Part shown: one piece after another, positions 18,980 through 26,955 of the stretch | How the letters are laid out: each line of letters starts with the position of its first letter | Numbering within the stretch: the stretch's first letter is position 1 | Source: Bacteroidaceae bacterium | GTDB lineage: Bacteria > Bacteroidota > Bacteroidia > Bacteroidales > Bacteroidaceae | Direction: 5' to 3' | Assembly (NCBI GenBank): GCA_017940605.1 | Contig: JAGAYF010000058.1 | Location: 1 to 60,175, forward strand | DNA length: 60,175 nt | Program-made: the position numbers and the translations under genes | The notes under the pieces: generated by a model | Database searches by the model: none | What the model was told of the DNA's origin: nothing | What the model saw: the letters and a program-made list of their open reading frames with translations, nothing else

Positions 18980-20380
18980 ATGCAGGTTTTTGAACGTAAA
19001 ATAGCGCAAATTATTGACACCTACCAACTCTTGCCTCCCCACGGGCTGGTATTGGTGGGCCTGAGCGGTGGTGCTGACAGCGTGGCGCTCCTGCGCGTGC
19101 TGCTGGCACTCGGCTACAGGGTCGAGGCGGCTCACTGCAATTTCCATCTGCGGCCTGGCGAGTGCATGCGCGATGAGCGATTCGTAGAGGAACTGTGCAT
19201 GCGGTTGGGCGTCAGGCTTCGCAAGGTTGGTTTCAATACGAAAGAATATGCCGCCCAGCACAAAATCAGCCTGGAAATGGCGGCCCGCGAACTGCGTTAT
19301 GATTTTTTCAACCAATGGATGTCAGAACAGGATGATCCTGCGGTCGTTGCCGTGGCCCACCACCAGAACGACCAGGCCGAGACCGTCCTGCTGCGCCTGC
19401 TGCGCGGTTCGGGGGTTCGGGGACTGTCGGGTATGAGGTGGCGCAATGGTTCAGTCATCCGACCCTTCCTGTCGGTCGACCGTGCCCAAATCAGGGAATA
19501 CCTGGCAGCCCTGCAACAGGATTTTGTCGAGGACAGCAGCAATGCCGTCCCCGATGTGCAGAGAAACAAGGTTCGCCTGCACGTCATGCCCCGCTTGCAG
19601 GAAATTGTCCCTTCGGCCGTGGAGACAATGGCCCGTACGGCCGACCATGTGGCCGAGGCGGCCGACTATCTGGAGTATGTGTTGCGGCGTGACGCACAGG
19701 AAGTATGCTCGCGCGCGTGTGCGAACATATTCTCAATCAGCATTTCAAAATTACTGGCTCACCACTCGCCCCATATGCTGCTATGCCACTTGCTGCAGCC
19801 GTGGGGCTACAACGATGCGCAGGTATGCAGCATCCTGCGTTCCGTCCACAAGGTGGGCGCGTGCTTCGAGACACGCCAGGCCGTCCTGAACATTGACCGG
19901 CAGTGTCTCCTGCTGGAGGAAAAGACGGAACACACGGGCCGTCTTTCCTATGAGATAACGCCTCCGTGCCAGGTGGATGCCGATGGCTGGCAGCTGCAGT
20001 GCTCGCTCCTCCAGCGTTCTGCCGTCGACAGCCTGGTGCAACCTGCTGACACGGCCCTTTTGGATGCCGGCAGGCTGAATTTTCCATTGCAGATGAGGCG
20101 AATCCGTAAGGGCGACAGCTTTCAGCCCTTTGGCATGAAGGGACGGAAATTGGTCAGTGACTACCTGACCGACCTGAAGATGCCCCGACTGCTCAGGCAG
20201 CGTCAATGGGTGGTTTGCAGCGGTGGTGAAATCGTTTGGTTGGTGGGCCTGCGCATCAGCGGCCGCTATGCGGTGACGGCGGAGACGCAGAAAGTGCTCT
20301 TGCTGAGATGGCGAAAGCAACCTGTTTCGGTTTCGGCATACCCAGCCACGCTGTCAGTGGGAAGAGTAACGAAAGAATAA
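18980..20380 (+). CDS. tilS: tRNA(Ile)-lysidine synthetase TilS
   Basis: Modifies the CAU anticodon of a minor isoleucine tRNA with lysine so that it reads AUA. The PP-loop ATPase motif SGGADS lies at residues 29-34, followed by AHCNFHLR and the HHQNDQAETVLLRLLRG segment typical of TilS. The C-terminal TilS substrate-binding domain contains RIRKGDSFQPFGMKG. Length of 466 residues is typical. The ATG at 18980 is used rather than an upstream in-frame TTG. Confidence 0.96.
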   Translation: MQVFERKIAQIIDTYQLLPPHGLVLVGLSGGADSVALLRVLLALGYRVEAAHCNFHLRPGECMRDERFVEELCMRLGVRLRKVGFNTKEYAAQHKISLEMAARELRYDFFNQWMSEQDDPAVVAVAHHQNDQAETVLLRLLRGSGVRGLSGMRWRNGSVIRPFLSVDRAQIREYLAALQQDFVEDSSNAVPDVQRNKVRLHVMPRLQEIVPSAVETMARTADHVAEAADYLEYVLRRDAQEVCSRACANIFSISISKLLAHHSPHMLLCHLLQPWGYNDAQVCSILRSVHKVGACFETRQAVLNIDRQCLLLEEKTEHTGRLSYEITPPCQVDADGWQLQCSLLQRSAVDSLVQPADTALLDAGRLNFPLQMRRIRKGDSFQPFGMKGRKLVSDYLTDLKMPRLLRQRQWVVCSGGEIVWLVGLRISGRYAVTAETQKVLLLRWRKQPVSVSAYPATLSVGRVTKE

Positions 20381-20444
20381 ACTCTTCAAACGACTGATAA
20401 TAAGTAGAATACAAGCATTGACGAGAGAGGAAGACCTAAAACTG

Positions 20445-20545
20445 ATTTTTCAGGCCTTGTTTGTATGACTTTTACGCCCTGTACGAAATTTTTCAGGCCG
20501 CATAGGACGGCCCTTTACGCTTTGTGCGGTGAGGTTTGCGCCCGT
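20445..20545 (+). repeat. Phased 21-22 bp array B (TTTTACGCC family)
   Basis: Five units with four-base cores at 20453 (GGCC), 20475 (CGCC), 20496 (GGCC), 20518 (CGCT) and 20539 (CGCC) give spacings of 22, 21, 22 and 21 bp. T-tracts precede each core. The block 20470-20503 is almost identical to array A. It lies between the convergent genes tilS and rpmE, in sense orientation to tilS. No hairpin terminator is seen directly after tilS. Confidence 0.8.
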
Positions 20546-20604
20546 GCGGATTTCGGTGTCCTGATGGGGTTGTTTTTCTGACGGTGCAGGGTGTTTAAAA
20601 CAGC

Positions 20605-20635
20605 GAAGGGGAAACCCCATAAGGATTTCCCCTCC
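20605..20635 (-). terminator. Possible terminator of rpmE
   Basis: Stem AGGGGAAA (20607-20614) with TTTCCCCT (20626-20633). On the minus strand, after the rpmE stop, it is followed by a moderately T-rich stretch. The U-tract is weak. Confidence 0.5.
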
Positions 20636-20658
20636 GATTTGTCTCGGTTGGGCAAAAA

Positions 20659-20913
20659 TTATTTCTTCTGAGCCTTTGCGTAACGGTTCATAAACTTGTC
20701 CACACGGCCAGCGGTGTCCACCAATTTGGACTTGCCGGTATAGAATGGGTGGGAGGTGTTGGAGATTTCAATCTTTACCAACGGATAAGTCTCGCCTTCA
20801 AACTCGATTGTCTCGCTTGTCTTGCATGTTGAGCGCGACAAGAACATATCGCCGTTGCTCATGTCTTTGAAAACCACGGGACGATAATTCTCTGGATGGA
20901 TTCCTTTTTTCAT
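20659..20913 (-). CDS. 50S ribosomal protein L31, type B
   Basis: An 84-residue large-subunit protein. [17 protein letters not shown] is the standard N-terminus, and [11 protein letters not shown] is the conserved central motif. It has one cysteine (in SRSTCKTSE) and lacks the paired CxxC zinc ligands, so it is the zinc-independent type B form. An upstream in-frame start is rejected because it extends beyond the family. Confidence 0.96.
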   Translation of the reverse strand: MKKGIHPENYRPVVFKDMSNGDMFLSRSTCKTSETIEFEGETYPLVKIEISNTSHPFYTGKSKLVDTAGRVDKFMNRYAKAQKK

Positions 20914-20989
20914 ATTTGATGATCTTAATTTTTTTAATCTTGAGGTATAAACTTTTGGTACAATGTGCAATGGTTGCTCTAAAGCGGTG

Positions 20990-20997
20990 CAAAGTTA
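20990..20997 (-). promoter_or_regulatory. -7 box of rpmE
   Basis: Minus strand TAACTTTG followed by CACC. It lies 76 bp upstream of the ATG, giving a leader of roughly 70 bases in which a regulatory structure would be possible but none is obvious. Confidence 0.65.
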
Positions 20998-21093
20998 CAG
21001 TTTTTCCCTGAATGGCAAAACTTTTTTGTGCGGATTTTTTTAGAAAAAGGGAAAAAGAGCCAGGTTTGTGTCCTTTTCATAAGGAAATATGTG

Positions 21094-21101
21094 TAATTTT
21101 G
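21094..21101 (+). promoter_or_regulatory. -7 box of the DUF3256 gene
   Basis: TAATTTTG followed by C, six bases before the ATG at 21108, so the transcript would be almost leaderless. A TTTG at 21065-21068 may act as the -33 element, though the spacing is somewhat long. Confidence 0.6.
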
Positions 21102-21107
21102 CATGCT

Positions 21108-21752
21108 ATGAAACGCTATTGTATATGCCTGCTCGCGCTCTTGCTGTGCATGCAGGGCATCCGTTCCAGGACGATGAGGGAAGTCTTTGTTGAGATGCCC
21201 GATTCCGTGCTGCTCCTGCTGACGCACGGCAACCGGCTGGACCTCGTGGACTTTGCGGAGAGCCACATGGAGTCGAAGGTAAAGAATGTCCTGGGCGAGA
21301 CCACGCGCCTGCTGGCACTGCGGGAAAAATTCCTGGAACTGGAGGTGAGTGCTGTGTCGCATTGCCAGATGGCATTGCTGCCCCTGCCCGGGGGCGACAC
21401 CGCATCGGTGCTGTGCCTGGTGCATACCGTGCGGACTCCGCAGGCCGAGAGCGAAGTGAAGTTCTATGACACGGACTGGCACTTGCTGGACAAGGCGCGG
21501 TTCTTGCGGCCGCCCACGTGGCGTGACTTTCTAGTGCTGCCCCAGGGGCGGACGGAAGGTGAGCGAAACCAGGCCTTGCAGCAGATGGACGTGCCCATGG
21601 TGTCGGCACGGCTTTCCGAGGAAGGGCAGTTGCGCTTCGAATTGTCGATTGACGGCGGTTTTCCCGAAATACGCGAGGCTGTCTCACCTTTCATGCGTCC
21701 CGAATATGTCATGAATTGGTCGGAGGGCCGCTTTGTCCCCCAGGGGCAATAG
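21108..21752 (+). CDS. DUF3256 family secreted protein
   Basis: A 214-residue protein with a signal peptide (MKRYCICLLALLLCMQG), placing it in the envelope or outside. The motif REVFVEMPDSVLLLLT and the layout of short beta-rich segments match DUF3256, a family found in this phylum with no known function. The ATG at 21108 gives a proper signal peptide; the open frame further upstream lies before the -7 box. It is next to tsaB but has its own promoter. Confidence 0.85.
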   Translation: MKRYCICLLALLLCMQGIRSRTMREVFVEMPDSVLLLLTHGNRLDLVDFAESHMESKVKNVLGETTRLLALREKFLELEVSAVSHCQMALLPLPGGDTASVLCLVHTVRTPQAESEVKFYDTDWHLLDKARFLRPPTWRDFLVLPQGRTEGERNQALQQMDVPMVSARLSEEGQLRFELSIDGGFPEIREAVSPFMRPEYVMNWSEGRFVPQGQ

Positions 21753-21795
21753 CAAAAACGCGGCCGGATGCAATGGGACTTCGGGAAAAATGTTG

Positions 21796-21803
21796 TATTT
21801 TTG
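21796..21803 (+). promoter_or_regulatory. -7 box of tsaB
   Basis: TATTTTTG followed by C, 23 bp upstream of the tsaB ATG. It would drive tsaB, the DUF4290 gene, rimM, dxr and possibly rseP. Confidence 0.65.
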
Positions 21804-21826
21804 CATGTTGAAAGCGAATAAAGCCC

Positions 21827-22522
21827 ATGTCCTGTATTGTTCACATAGAAACAGCCACCGATGTCTGCTCCGTTGCCCTGAGTGAGGATGGAAAAGTCCT
21901 GATGAGCAAGGAACATCGCGAAGGCCCCAATCATAATGTCGTACTTGCACCGTTTGTAGATGAAGCTGTCTCGTTTGCTGACAGCCATGCCATACCCATT
22001 GACGCTGTTGCCGTGAGTTGCGGCCCGGGGTCCTATACGGGGCTGCGCATCGGTGTGTCGACGGCCAAGGGATTGTGCTACGGCCGGGACTTGAAGCTGG
22101 TCAGCGTATCCACGCTCGAACTTCTGTGTGTCCCACTCCTGCTGTATCGCGACGACTTGCCCGATGAGGCACTGTTCTGCCCCATGATCGATGCGCGCCG
22201 CATGGAGGTCTACTCGGCCATCTATGACCGCGCCCTGGGAGTGAGGAAGCCCGTATCGGCCGACATTGTGGAGGAAAATACATATGCGGAGTACCTGGAC
22301 GAAGCACCCGTCGTCTTTTTCGGAAACGGCGCGGCCAAGTGCCGTGAGGTGATACAGCACCCCAATGCCCACTTTCTGGACGGCATCGTTCCCCTGGCCA
22401 AGCACATGCTTCCCTTAGCCGAAAGGGCAGTGGCCCGTCAGCAGTGGGAGGACGTGGCTTACTTTGAACCATTCTACCTGAAAGAATTTGTTGCTACCCA
22501 ACCGAGGAAACTATTTAACTGA
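21827..22522 (+). CDS. tsaB: tRNA threonylcarbamoyladenosine biosynthesis protein TsaB
   Basis: Partner of TsaD and TsaE in forming t6A at position 37 of ANN-decoding tRNAs. The ASKHA-fold N-terminus (IETATDVCSVAL) and the conserved GPGSYTGLRIGVSTAKGL motif near residue 65 are clear. 231 residues. The next gene starts 3 bp after its stop. Confidence 0.95.
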   Translation: MSCIVHIETATDVCSVALSEDGKVLMSKEHREGPNHNVVLAPFVDEAVSFADSHAIPIDAVAVSCGPGSYTGLRIGVSTAKGLCYGRDLKLVSVSTLELLCVPLLLYRDDLPDEALFCPMIDARRMEVYSAIYDRALGVRKPVSADIVEENTYAEYLDEAPVVFFGNGAAKCREVIQHPNAHFLDGIVPLAKHMLPLAERAVARQQWEDVAYFEPFYLKEFVATQPRKLFN

Positions 22523-22525
22523 ATC

Positions 22526-23116
22526 ATGAAATATAATTCCCAACGCGAGAAACTGGTCTTGGCCGAGTACGGCCGCATCGTGCAGGAAATGGTGGACTAT
22601 GCCGTCAACCTGCCCGAGAAGTCGGACCGCCAACGCTGTGCTGAACGTATTGTAGGCGTAATGGGCCAGATGATACCCAAGAACGAGCGTTCAGCTGATT
22701 TTGAATATATGTTGTGGGATCATTTGGCTATGATATCTGATTACAAGTTGGACATTGACTGGCCTTATGAGATTTCGCGGCACGACAAAGAGCCGAAGCC
22801 GAAGCCCATGCCCTATCCGATGGCCAGGATTTCCTACCGCCACTACGGCCACTTGCTGGAAAAACTCATTGCCGCGATAGGCGAAATGCCTGAAGGGCAG
22901 GAGCGTGAAAAACTGACCAACCTGGCTGCCAACCAAATGAGAAAGAATCTCTTCTATTGGAACAAGAGTTCCCTGAACGAGCAGAAAATTGCCGATGACA
23001 TGTTCAATATCAGCCATGGGCGCATTGTGCTGGAAAAAGGCGACATTTCGTTCAGTTCCTCAGTGCCTAACGGCAATTCGGGACGCAGGGCACAGCACGC
23101 CCGAAGCGGCAGGTAG
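22526..23116 (+). CDS. DUF4290 family protein
   Basis: A 196-residue cytoplasmic, mostly helical protein. YNSQREKLVLAEYGR and DFEYMLWDHLAMIS match DUF4290, a family restricted to Bacteroidota and of unknown function. No signal peptide or membrane segment. It is tightly packed after tsaB and before rimM, suggesting a link to translation or tRNA/rRNA maturation; this is inference from position only. Confidence 0.88.
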   Translation: MKYNSQREKLVLAEYGRIVQEMVDYAVNLPEKSDRQRCAERIVGVMGQMIPKNERSADFEYMLWDHLAMISDYKLDIDWPYEISRHDKEPKPKPMPYPMARISYRHYGHLLEKLIAAIGEMPEGQEREKLTNLAANQMRKNLFYWNKSSLNEQKIADDMFNISHGRIVLEKGDISFSSSVPNGNSGRRAQHARSGR

Positions 23117-23135
23117 ACCGATTAACCCATAGGCT

Positions 23136-23660
23136 GTGCTGGAAAGCGAACTTTTTCCCATCGGGCGTGTGGTCCGCATACACGGTGTCAAGGGCAAGGT
23201 GGAAATGGCCTACACTGACGGTGTGTTCATGCGCGTGGACAGGCCTGTACTCTTCTTCCGTATTGACGGATTGCCTGTGCCGTTTTTTGTGGAGGCTGCT
23301 TCGATGCACTCCAAGGGACGCGCACTCCTTAAGTTGGAGGAGGTGGATACGGCTTCGCAGGCGGAAATCCTGTCTGACTGTGAGGTCCTGTTCCCGTTGG
23401 CCGACGTTCCTGTGGGGAATGAGGAGCATGATGACTGGAACTTCCTGACAGGCTATTCCGTGCGGGGACTGAAGGAGGGGCATGTGGGCAAGGTGGCGTT
23501 GGTGAACGTGCAGTCGGCCAATACCCTTCTGCATGTTGCAACTGCCGACGGCAGGGAAGTCCTGTTGCCGTTCCACCCTGACCTGATAGCCGAGTTTGAC
23601 GAGCAAAAGCGCACTTTATTGCTGGACATCCCCGACGGATTGCTCGACCTGTACCAATAA
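23136..23660 (+). CDS. rimM: Ribosome maturation factor RimM
   Basis: A 30S assembly factor acting on 16S rRNA maturation and binding S19. The N-terminal RimM motif ESELFPIGRVVRIHGVKG and a C-terminal PRC-barrel-like part (ADGREVLLPFHPDLI) are present. 174 residues. A TAG in frame at 23130-23132 excludes upstream starts, so translation begins at the GTG at 23136. Confidence 0.95.
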   Translation: MLESELFPIGRVVRIHGVKGKVEMAYTDGVFMRVDRPVLFFRIDGLPVPFFVEAASMHSKGRALLKLEEVDTASQAEILSDCEVLFPLADVPVGNEEHDDWNFLTGYSVRGLKEGHVGKVALVNVQSANTLLHVATADGREVLLPFHPDLIAEFDEQKRTLLLDIPDGLLDLYQ

Positions 23661-23667
23661 TACGATA

Positions 23668-24834
23668 ATGAACAAGAAGAAAATAGCCATACTGGGTTCG
23701 ACTGGCTCTATCGGCACACAGACGTTGCAAGTCATTGCCGAGCATCCCGACCTGTTCGAAGCCCGCGTGCTGACGGCTGGCCGCAACGCTGAATTGCTGG
23801 TCAGGCAGGCACGCCAGTTCCGCCCCGATGCCGTCGTCATTGCCGACGAGTCGCAATATGGGACGGTGACGGAGGCCCTTGCCGATACCGACGTGAAGGT
23901 GTATGCCGGTCAGGCTGCCCTGTGTCAGGTGGTGGACTTGCCTTCGGTTGATGTCGTGGTATCTTCGCTAGTCGGCTTTGCCGGACTTGAGCCCACGCTT
24001 CAGGCCATCAAGGCTCACAAGACTATTGCCCTGGCCAACAAGGAAACATTGGTCGTGGCGGGCGAACTGGTCATGCGGCTGAGCCACGAGTGCCGAAGCC
24101 CCATCCTCCCTGTCGACAGCGAACATTCCGCCATCTTCCAATGCTTGGCGGGAGAGGAGCTCAACGCCATTGACAAGATACTCCTGACGGCCTCGGGCGG
24201 CCCGTTCCGCAAGATGCAGGCCGCCGAGCTGGCGGCTGTCACGCCGGCACAGGCCTTGGCGCACCCCACGTGGGACATGGGTGCCAAGGTGACCATCGAT
24301 TCTGCCACGCTCATGAACAAGGGCTTCGAGATGATAGAGGCCCGATGGTTGTTCGGCGTGTCTCCCGACAGGATACAGGTCGTCGTCCATCCTCAGAGCA
24401 TCATTCATTCGGCGGTGCAGTTTGAGGACGGGTCGGTAAAGGCCCAGTTGGGCGTGCCCGACATGCGCCTGCCCATCCAGTATGCCTTGTCCTACCCCGT
24501 GCGCCATCCGCTGAGCGGTCCGCGCATGGACCTCTTCGAGATAGCCACGCTCCACTTTGAGCGCCCCGACGCGGAGCGCTTTCCGTGCCTGGCCCTGGCC
24601 TACGAGGCTGCGCGTCGCGGCGGCAACGCTCCCTGCATCATGAATGCAGCCAACGAGGTGGCCAACCTGGCTTTCCGCCAAGGGCGCATAGGCTACACCG
24701 ACATTCACCGCATTATCCTCCGGGCCATGGACGGCATACCCTACGACGGTGCGCCGTCGCTCGACGTGTACCGCCAGACCGATGCCGAGGCCCGAAGGCT
24801 GGCACTGTCGCTCGTGGATGGGGCTAACACTTGA
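23668..24834 (+). CDS. dxr: 1-deoxy-D-xylulose 5-phosphate reductoisomerase
   Basis: Catalyses the committed second step of the non-mevalonate (MEP) isoprenoid pathway, using NADPH. The N-terminal nucleotide loop ILGSTGSIGTQTL, the LANKETLV motif and TASGGPFR are all present. 388 residues, typical length. The ATG at 23668 lies 7 bp after the rimM stop. Isoprenoid output feeds undecaprenyl phosphate, used by MraY in the same region. Confidence 0.97.
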   Translation: MNKKKIAILGSTGSIGTQTLQVIAEHPDLFEARVLTAGRNAELLVRQARQFRPDAVVIADESQYGTVTEALADTDVKVYAGQAALCQVVDLPSVDVVVSSLVGFAGLEPTLQAIKAHKTIALANKETLVVAGELVMRLSHECRSPILPVDSEHSAIFQCLAGEELNAIDKILLTASGGPFRKMQAAELAAVTPAQALAHPTWDMGAKVTIDSATLMNKGFEMIEARWLFGVSPDRIQVVVHPQSIIHSAVQFEDGSVKAQLGVPDMRLPIQYALSYPVRHPLSGPRMDLFEIATLHFERPDAERFPCLALAYEAARRGGNAPCIMNAANEVANLAFRQGRIGYTDIHRIILRAMDGIPYDGAPSLDVYRQTDAEARRLALSLVDGANT

Positions 24835-24864
24835 CAATATAACACTGATAACACGACAAACACA

Positions 24865-26250
24865 ATGGAAGTATTTCTCATTAAGGCACTGCAACTGATA
24901 CTTTGTTTTTCCATCCTCATCCTCCTGCACGAGGGCGGTCACTTCTTCTTTGCCAAGCTGTTCAAGGTGAGGGTGGAGAAGTTCTGCCTGTTCTTCGACC
25001 CCTGGAAGACCCTGCTCCGCTTCAAGCCCAAGAGGGGCGACACCGAGTATTGCCTGGGGTGGCTGCCGCTGGGTGGCTACGTCAAGATAGCCGGCATGAT
25101 AGATGAGTCGATGGACCGTGAGCAGATGAAGCAGCCCCCCCAGCCCTGGGAGTTCCGCAGCAAGCCGGCATGGCAGCGGCTGCTCATCATGCTGGGCGGC
25201 GTCATGGTCAACTTCCTGCTGGCCCTGTTCATCTATTCCATGATTCTGTTCTGCTGGGGCGAGGACTACGTTCCCATGCAGGATATGTCGATGGGCATGC
25301 AGTTCAACAGCGAGGCCAAGGCCCTGGGTTTCCGGGACGGAGACATCCTGGTGCGCACCGACGCGCAGCCGTTCCGCAACTTTGACTCGCGCGAGGGCAT
25401 ATCCAATACCTACCGCCAACTGTCCAGGGCCCGCTGGGTCCAGGTGCTGCGCAACGGCCGCGAGGTCACCATCGACATGCCGCAGGGCGGGCTCAACATG
25501 CTGGACATGTTCAGGCAGCAGCCCCCGTTCGTCCTGTCCTACATGCCCTTCCGCGTCGATTCCGTGCTGGCCGGCTCGCCTGCCGCACAGGCCGGCATGC
25601 GCAAGGGCGACCGCGTGGTGGCATTCAACGGCACGGCCACTCCTACCTGGAACGACTACAACTACCAGGTGGCCCAGCTGAGCCAGCGCCTGGTGGACGC
25701 GCCCACCGACGACTCGCTGGCCCTGCGCCACGTCAGCATAGCGGTGCAGCGTGCCCAGGGCATGGTAGACACCCTGCAGGTGCTGCTGACCGAACAGCTC
25801 ACCATGGGGGTCGTGAGCCGCAGCCTGTACTCCTACTACAAGCCCGTGCACAAGGACTATGGCATCCTGGCTTCCCTTCCCGCCGGCGTGCGCCACGGAA
25901 GCGAGGTGCTGGGCGGCTATGTCAAGGACCTCAAGTACATCTTTACCAAGGAGGGGGCGCAGAGCGTGGGCAGCTTCGGGGCCATCGGCAGCATGTTCCC
26001 CGCCCAGTGGAGCTGGCACCGGTTCTGGGAGCTCACGGCTTTCATCAGCATCATACTGGCCTTTATGAACATCCTGCCCATACCTGCGCTCGACGGAGGC
26101 CACGTGCTGTTCCTGCTCTATGAAATCATCTTCCGCCGCAAACCCGGCGACAAGTTCCTGGAGCGTGCCGAGATGGTGGGCCTGGGACTGCTCATCCTGC
26201 TGATGGTCTTTGCCATACGCAACGATATCGTCAACTTTCTGCTGAAGTAA
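24865..26250 (+). CDS. rseP: RseP-type site-2 protease
   Basis: Intramembrane zinc metalloprotease. The catalytic HEGGH lies at residues 22-26 in the first membrane segment and the third zinc-ligand motif ALDGGH near residue 410. A PDZ-like region sits between about residues 200 and 290. 461 residues. Members of the family cleave anti-sigma factors in regulated intramembrane proteolysis; whether it acts on the anti-sigma factor at 56.8-57.6 kb is unknown. Confidence 0.95.
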   Translation: MEVFLIKALQLILCFSILILLHEGGHFFFAKLFKVRVEKFCLFFDPWKTLLRFKPKRGDTEYCLGWLPLGGYVKIAGMIDESMDREQMKQPPQPWEFRSKPAWQRLLIMLGGVMVNFLLALFIYSMILFCWGEDYVPMQDMSMGMQFNSEAKALGFRDGDILVRTDAQPFRNFDSREGISNTYRQLSRARWVQVLRNGREVTIDMPQGGLNMLDMFRQQPPFVLSYMPFRVDSVLAGSPAAQAGMRKGDRVVAFNGTATPTWNDYNYQVAQLSQRLVDAPTDDSLALRHVSIAVQRAQGMVDTLQVLLTEQLTMGVVSRSLYSYYKPVHKDYGILASLPAGVRHGSEVLGGYVKDLKYIFTKEGAQSVGSFGAIGSMFPAQWSWHRFWELTAFISIILAFMNILPIPALDGGHVLFLLYEIIFRRKPGDKFLERAEMVGLGLLILLMVFAIRNDIVNFLLK

Positions 26251-26365
26251 ACCTTTTTGCCTGCTGCGCAGCACCCGCGAGCCTCCTGCCCATGGGCGAA
26301 GGACGGGGCTTGTGGCATGTGCCTGCGGCGTGTGGGGCGTGCCAATGCCTGATGTACCCCAGGGG

Positions 26366-26607
26366 AAGATGCGCATCAGCTGGGGCGCGACCTCGGCATC
26401 CGTGTCGGGCGAAGATGCGCATCTCAGGTGTCGTAACAAGGCATCTTTGCCACCCAAAGTCCCCATGTCCGACCCCGAAAGGCCTGATGTTTGCCAGTCA
26501 AAGATGCGCATCTTTGCCCGTCACAGATGCGCATGTATCAGCACGTAAGATGCGCATGTACCGACATGCGAGATGCGCATCTTTCCCCCAGGACATGCGG
26601 CATGTAC
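26366..26607. repeat. Phased 22-23 bp array with palindromic core AGATGCGCAT
   Basis: Six exact copies of AGATGCGCAT start at 26367, 26413, 26502, 26525, 26548 and 26571. The last four are exactly 23 bp apart; the first two are 46 bp apart. Weaker copies fill the intervals (GGCATC near 26395, GCATCTTTGCC near 26442, ACATGCGGCAT at 26593). The central copy extends to an 18-bp perfect palindrome, CAAAGATGCGCATCTTTG, at 26499-26516. The block lies 3' of rseP. I do not recognise it as a known element. Confidence 0.85.
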
Positions 26608-26666
26608 CCTTGGCAAAGCTGCCGGAAGCAGGCCTGTGATCTCCAAAAATTATTAGTAATCAATGC

Positions 26667-26694
26667 GTTTTACGCCCTGGTCATGACTTTGTCC
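26667..26694 (+). repeat. Isolated TTTTACGCC-family unit
   Basis: TTTTACGCCCTG (26668-26679) matches the start of the array units at 9848 and 20470. Sense orientation to rseP. No convincing second unit is found 22 bp away. Confidence 0.5.
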
Positions 26695-26739
26695 AAGTGA
26701 AGGCATGGTGCTGGCTTGCCGCTGCCATGCGGGGTGCGG

Positions 26740-26928
26740 CTATGCCACCAAGTCCCACAGGGTGAGCACCAGGGTGAGGGCCACTGCACCCGTGAGCACG
26801 AACCACAGCACGCGCAGCAGTTGCAGAACCGCCGTGCGCCTCCTGTCCACGTGGAGCGACAGGAAGGTCAGCGCGGCCAGGCAGGCCGCTTCGGCGCAGA
26901 GGGCAAGGATGAAGGTCCAGGCAGGCAT
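26740..26928 (-). CDS. Small two-helix membrane protein, unknown
   Basis: A 62-residue open frame with two hydrophobic segments (residues about 5-24 and 37-58) separated by a basic loop (HVDRRRT). It starts 27 bp after the symporter stop on the same strand, so it may be co-expressed with the transporter. No family is recognised. Its hydrophobic pattern supports a real protein, but the length leaves doubt. Confidence 0.55.
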   Translation of the reverse strand: MPAWTFILALCAEAACLAALTFLSLHVDRRRTAVLQLLRVLWFVLTGAVALTLVLTLWDLVA

Positions 26929-26955
26929 GGGGCGGAAAACGCGTGGGGTGCGGGC

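Larger units (their letters stand above)
26251..26739. other. 489-bp intergenic region after rseP
   Basis: No gene is supported. It holds the AGATGCGCAT array (26366-26607) and an isolated TTTTACGCC unit (26667-26694). Open frames here translate the repeat itself and lack protein character. Confidence 0.75.

Noticed and set aside
23968-26511. 847-codon open frame on minus opposite dxr and rseP
   Set aside because: dxr and rseP are both certain on +; the minus frame is a His/Gln-rich complement frame that spans two genes.
26292-26639. Open frame on + through the AGATGCGCAT array
   Set aside because: The peptide is a translation of the repeat (recurring MRI, RCAS and DAH), with no promoter and no family features.
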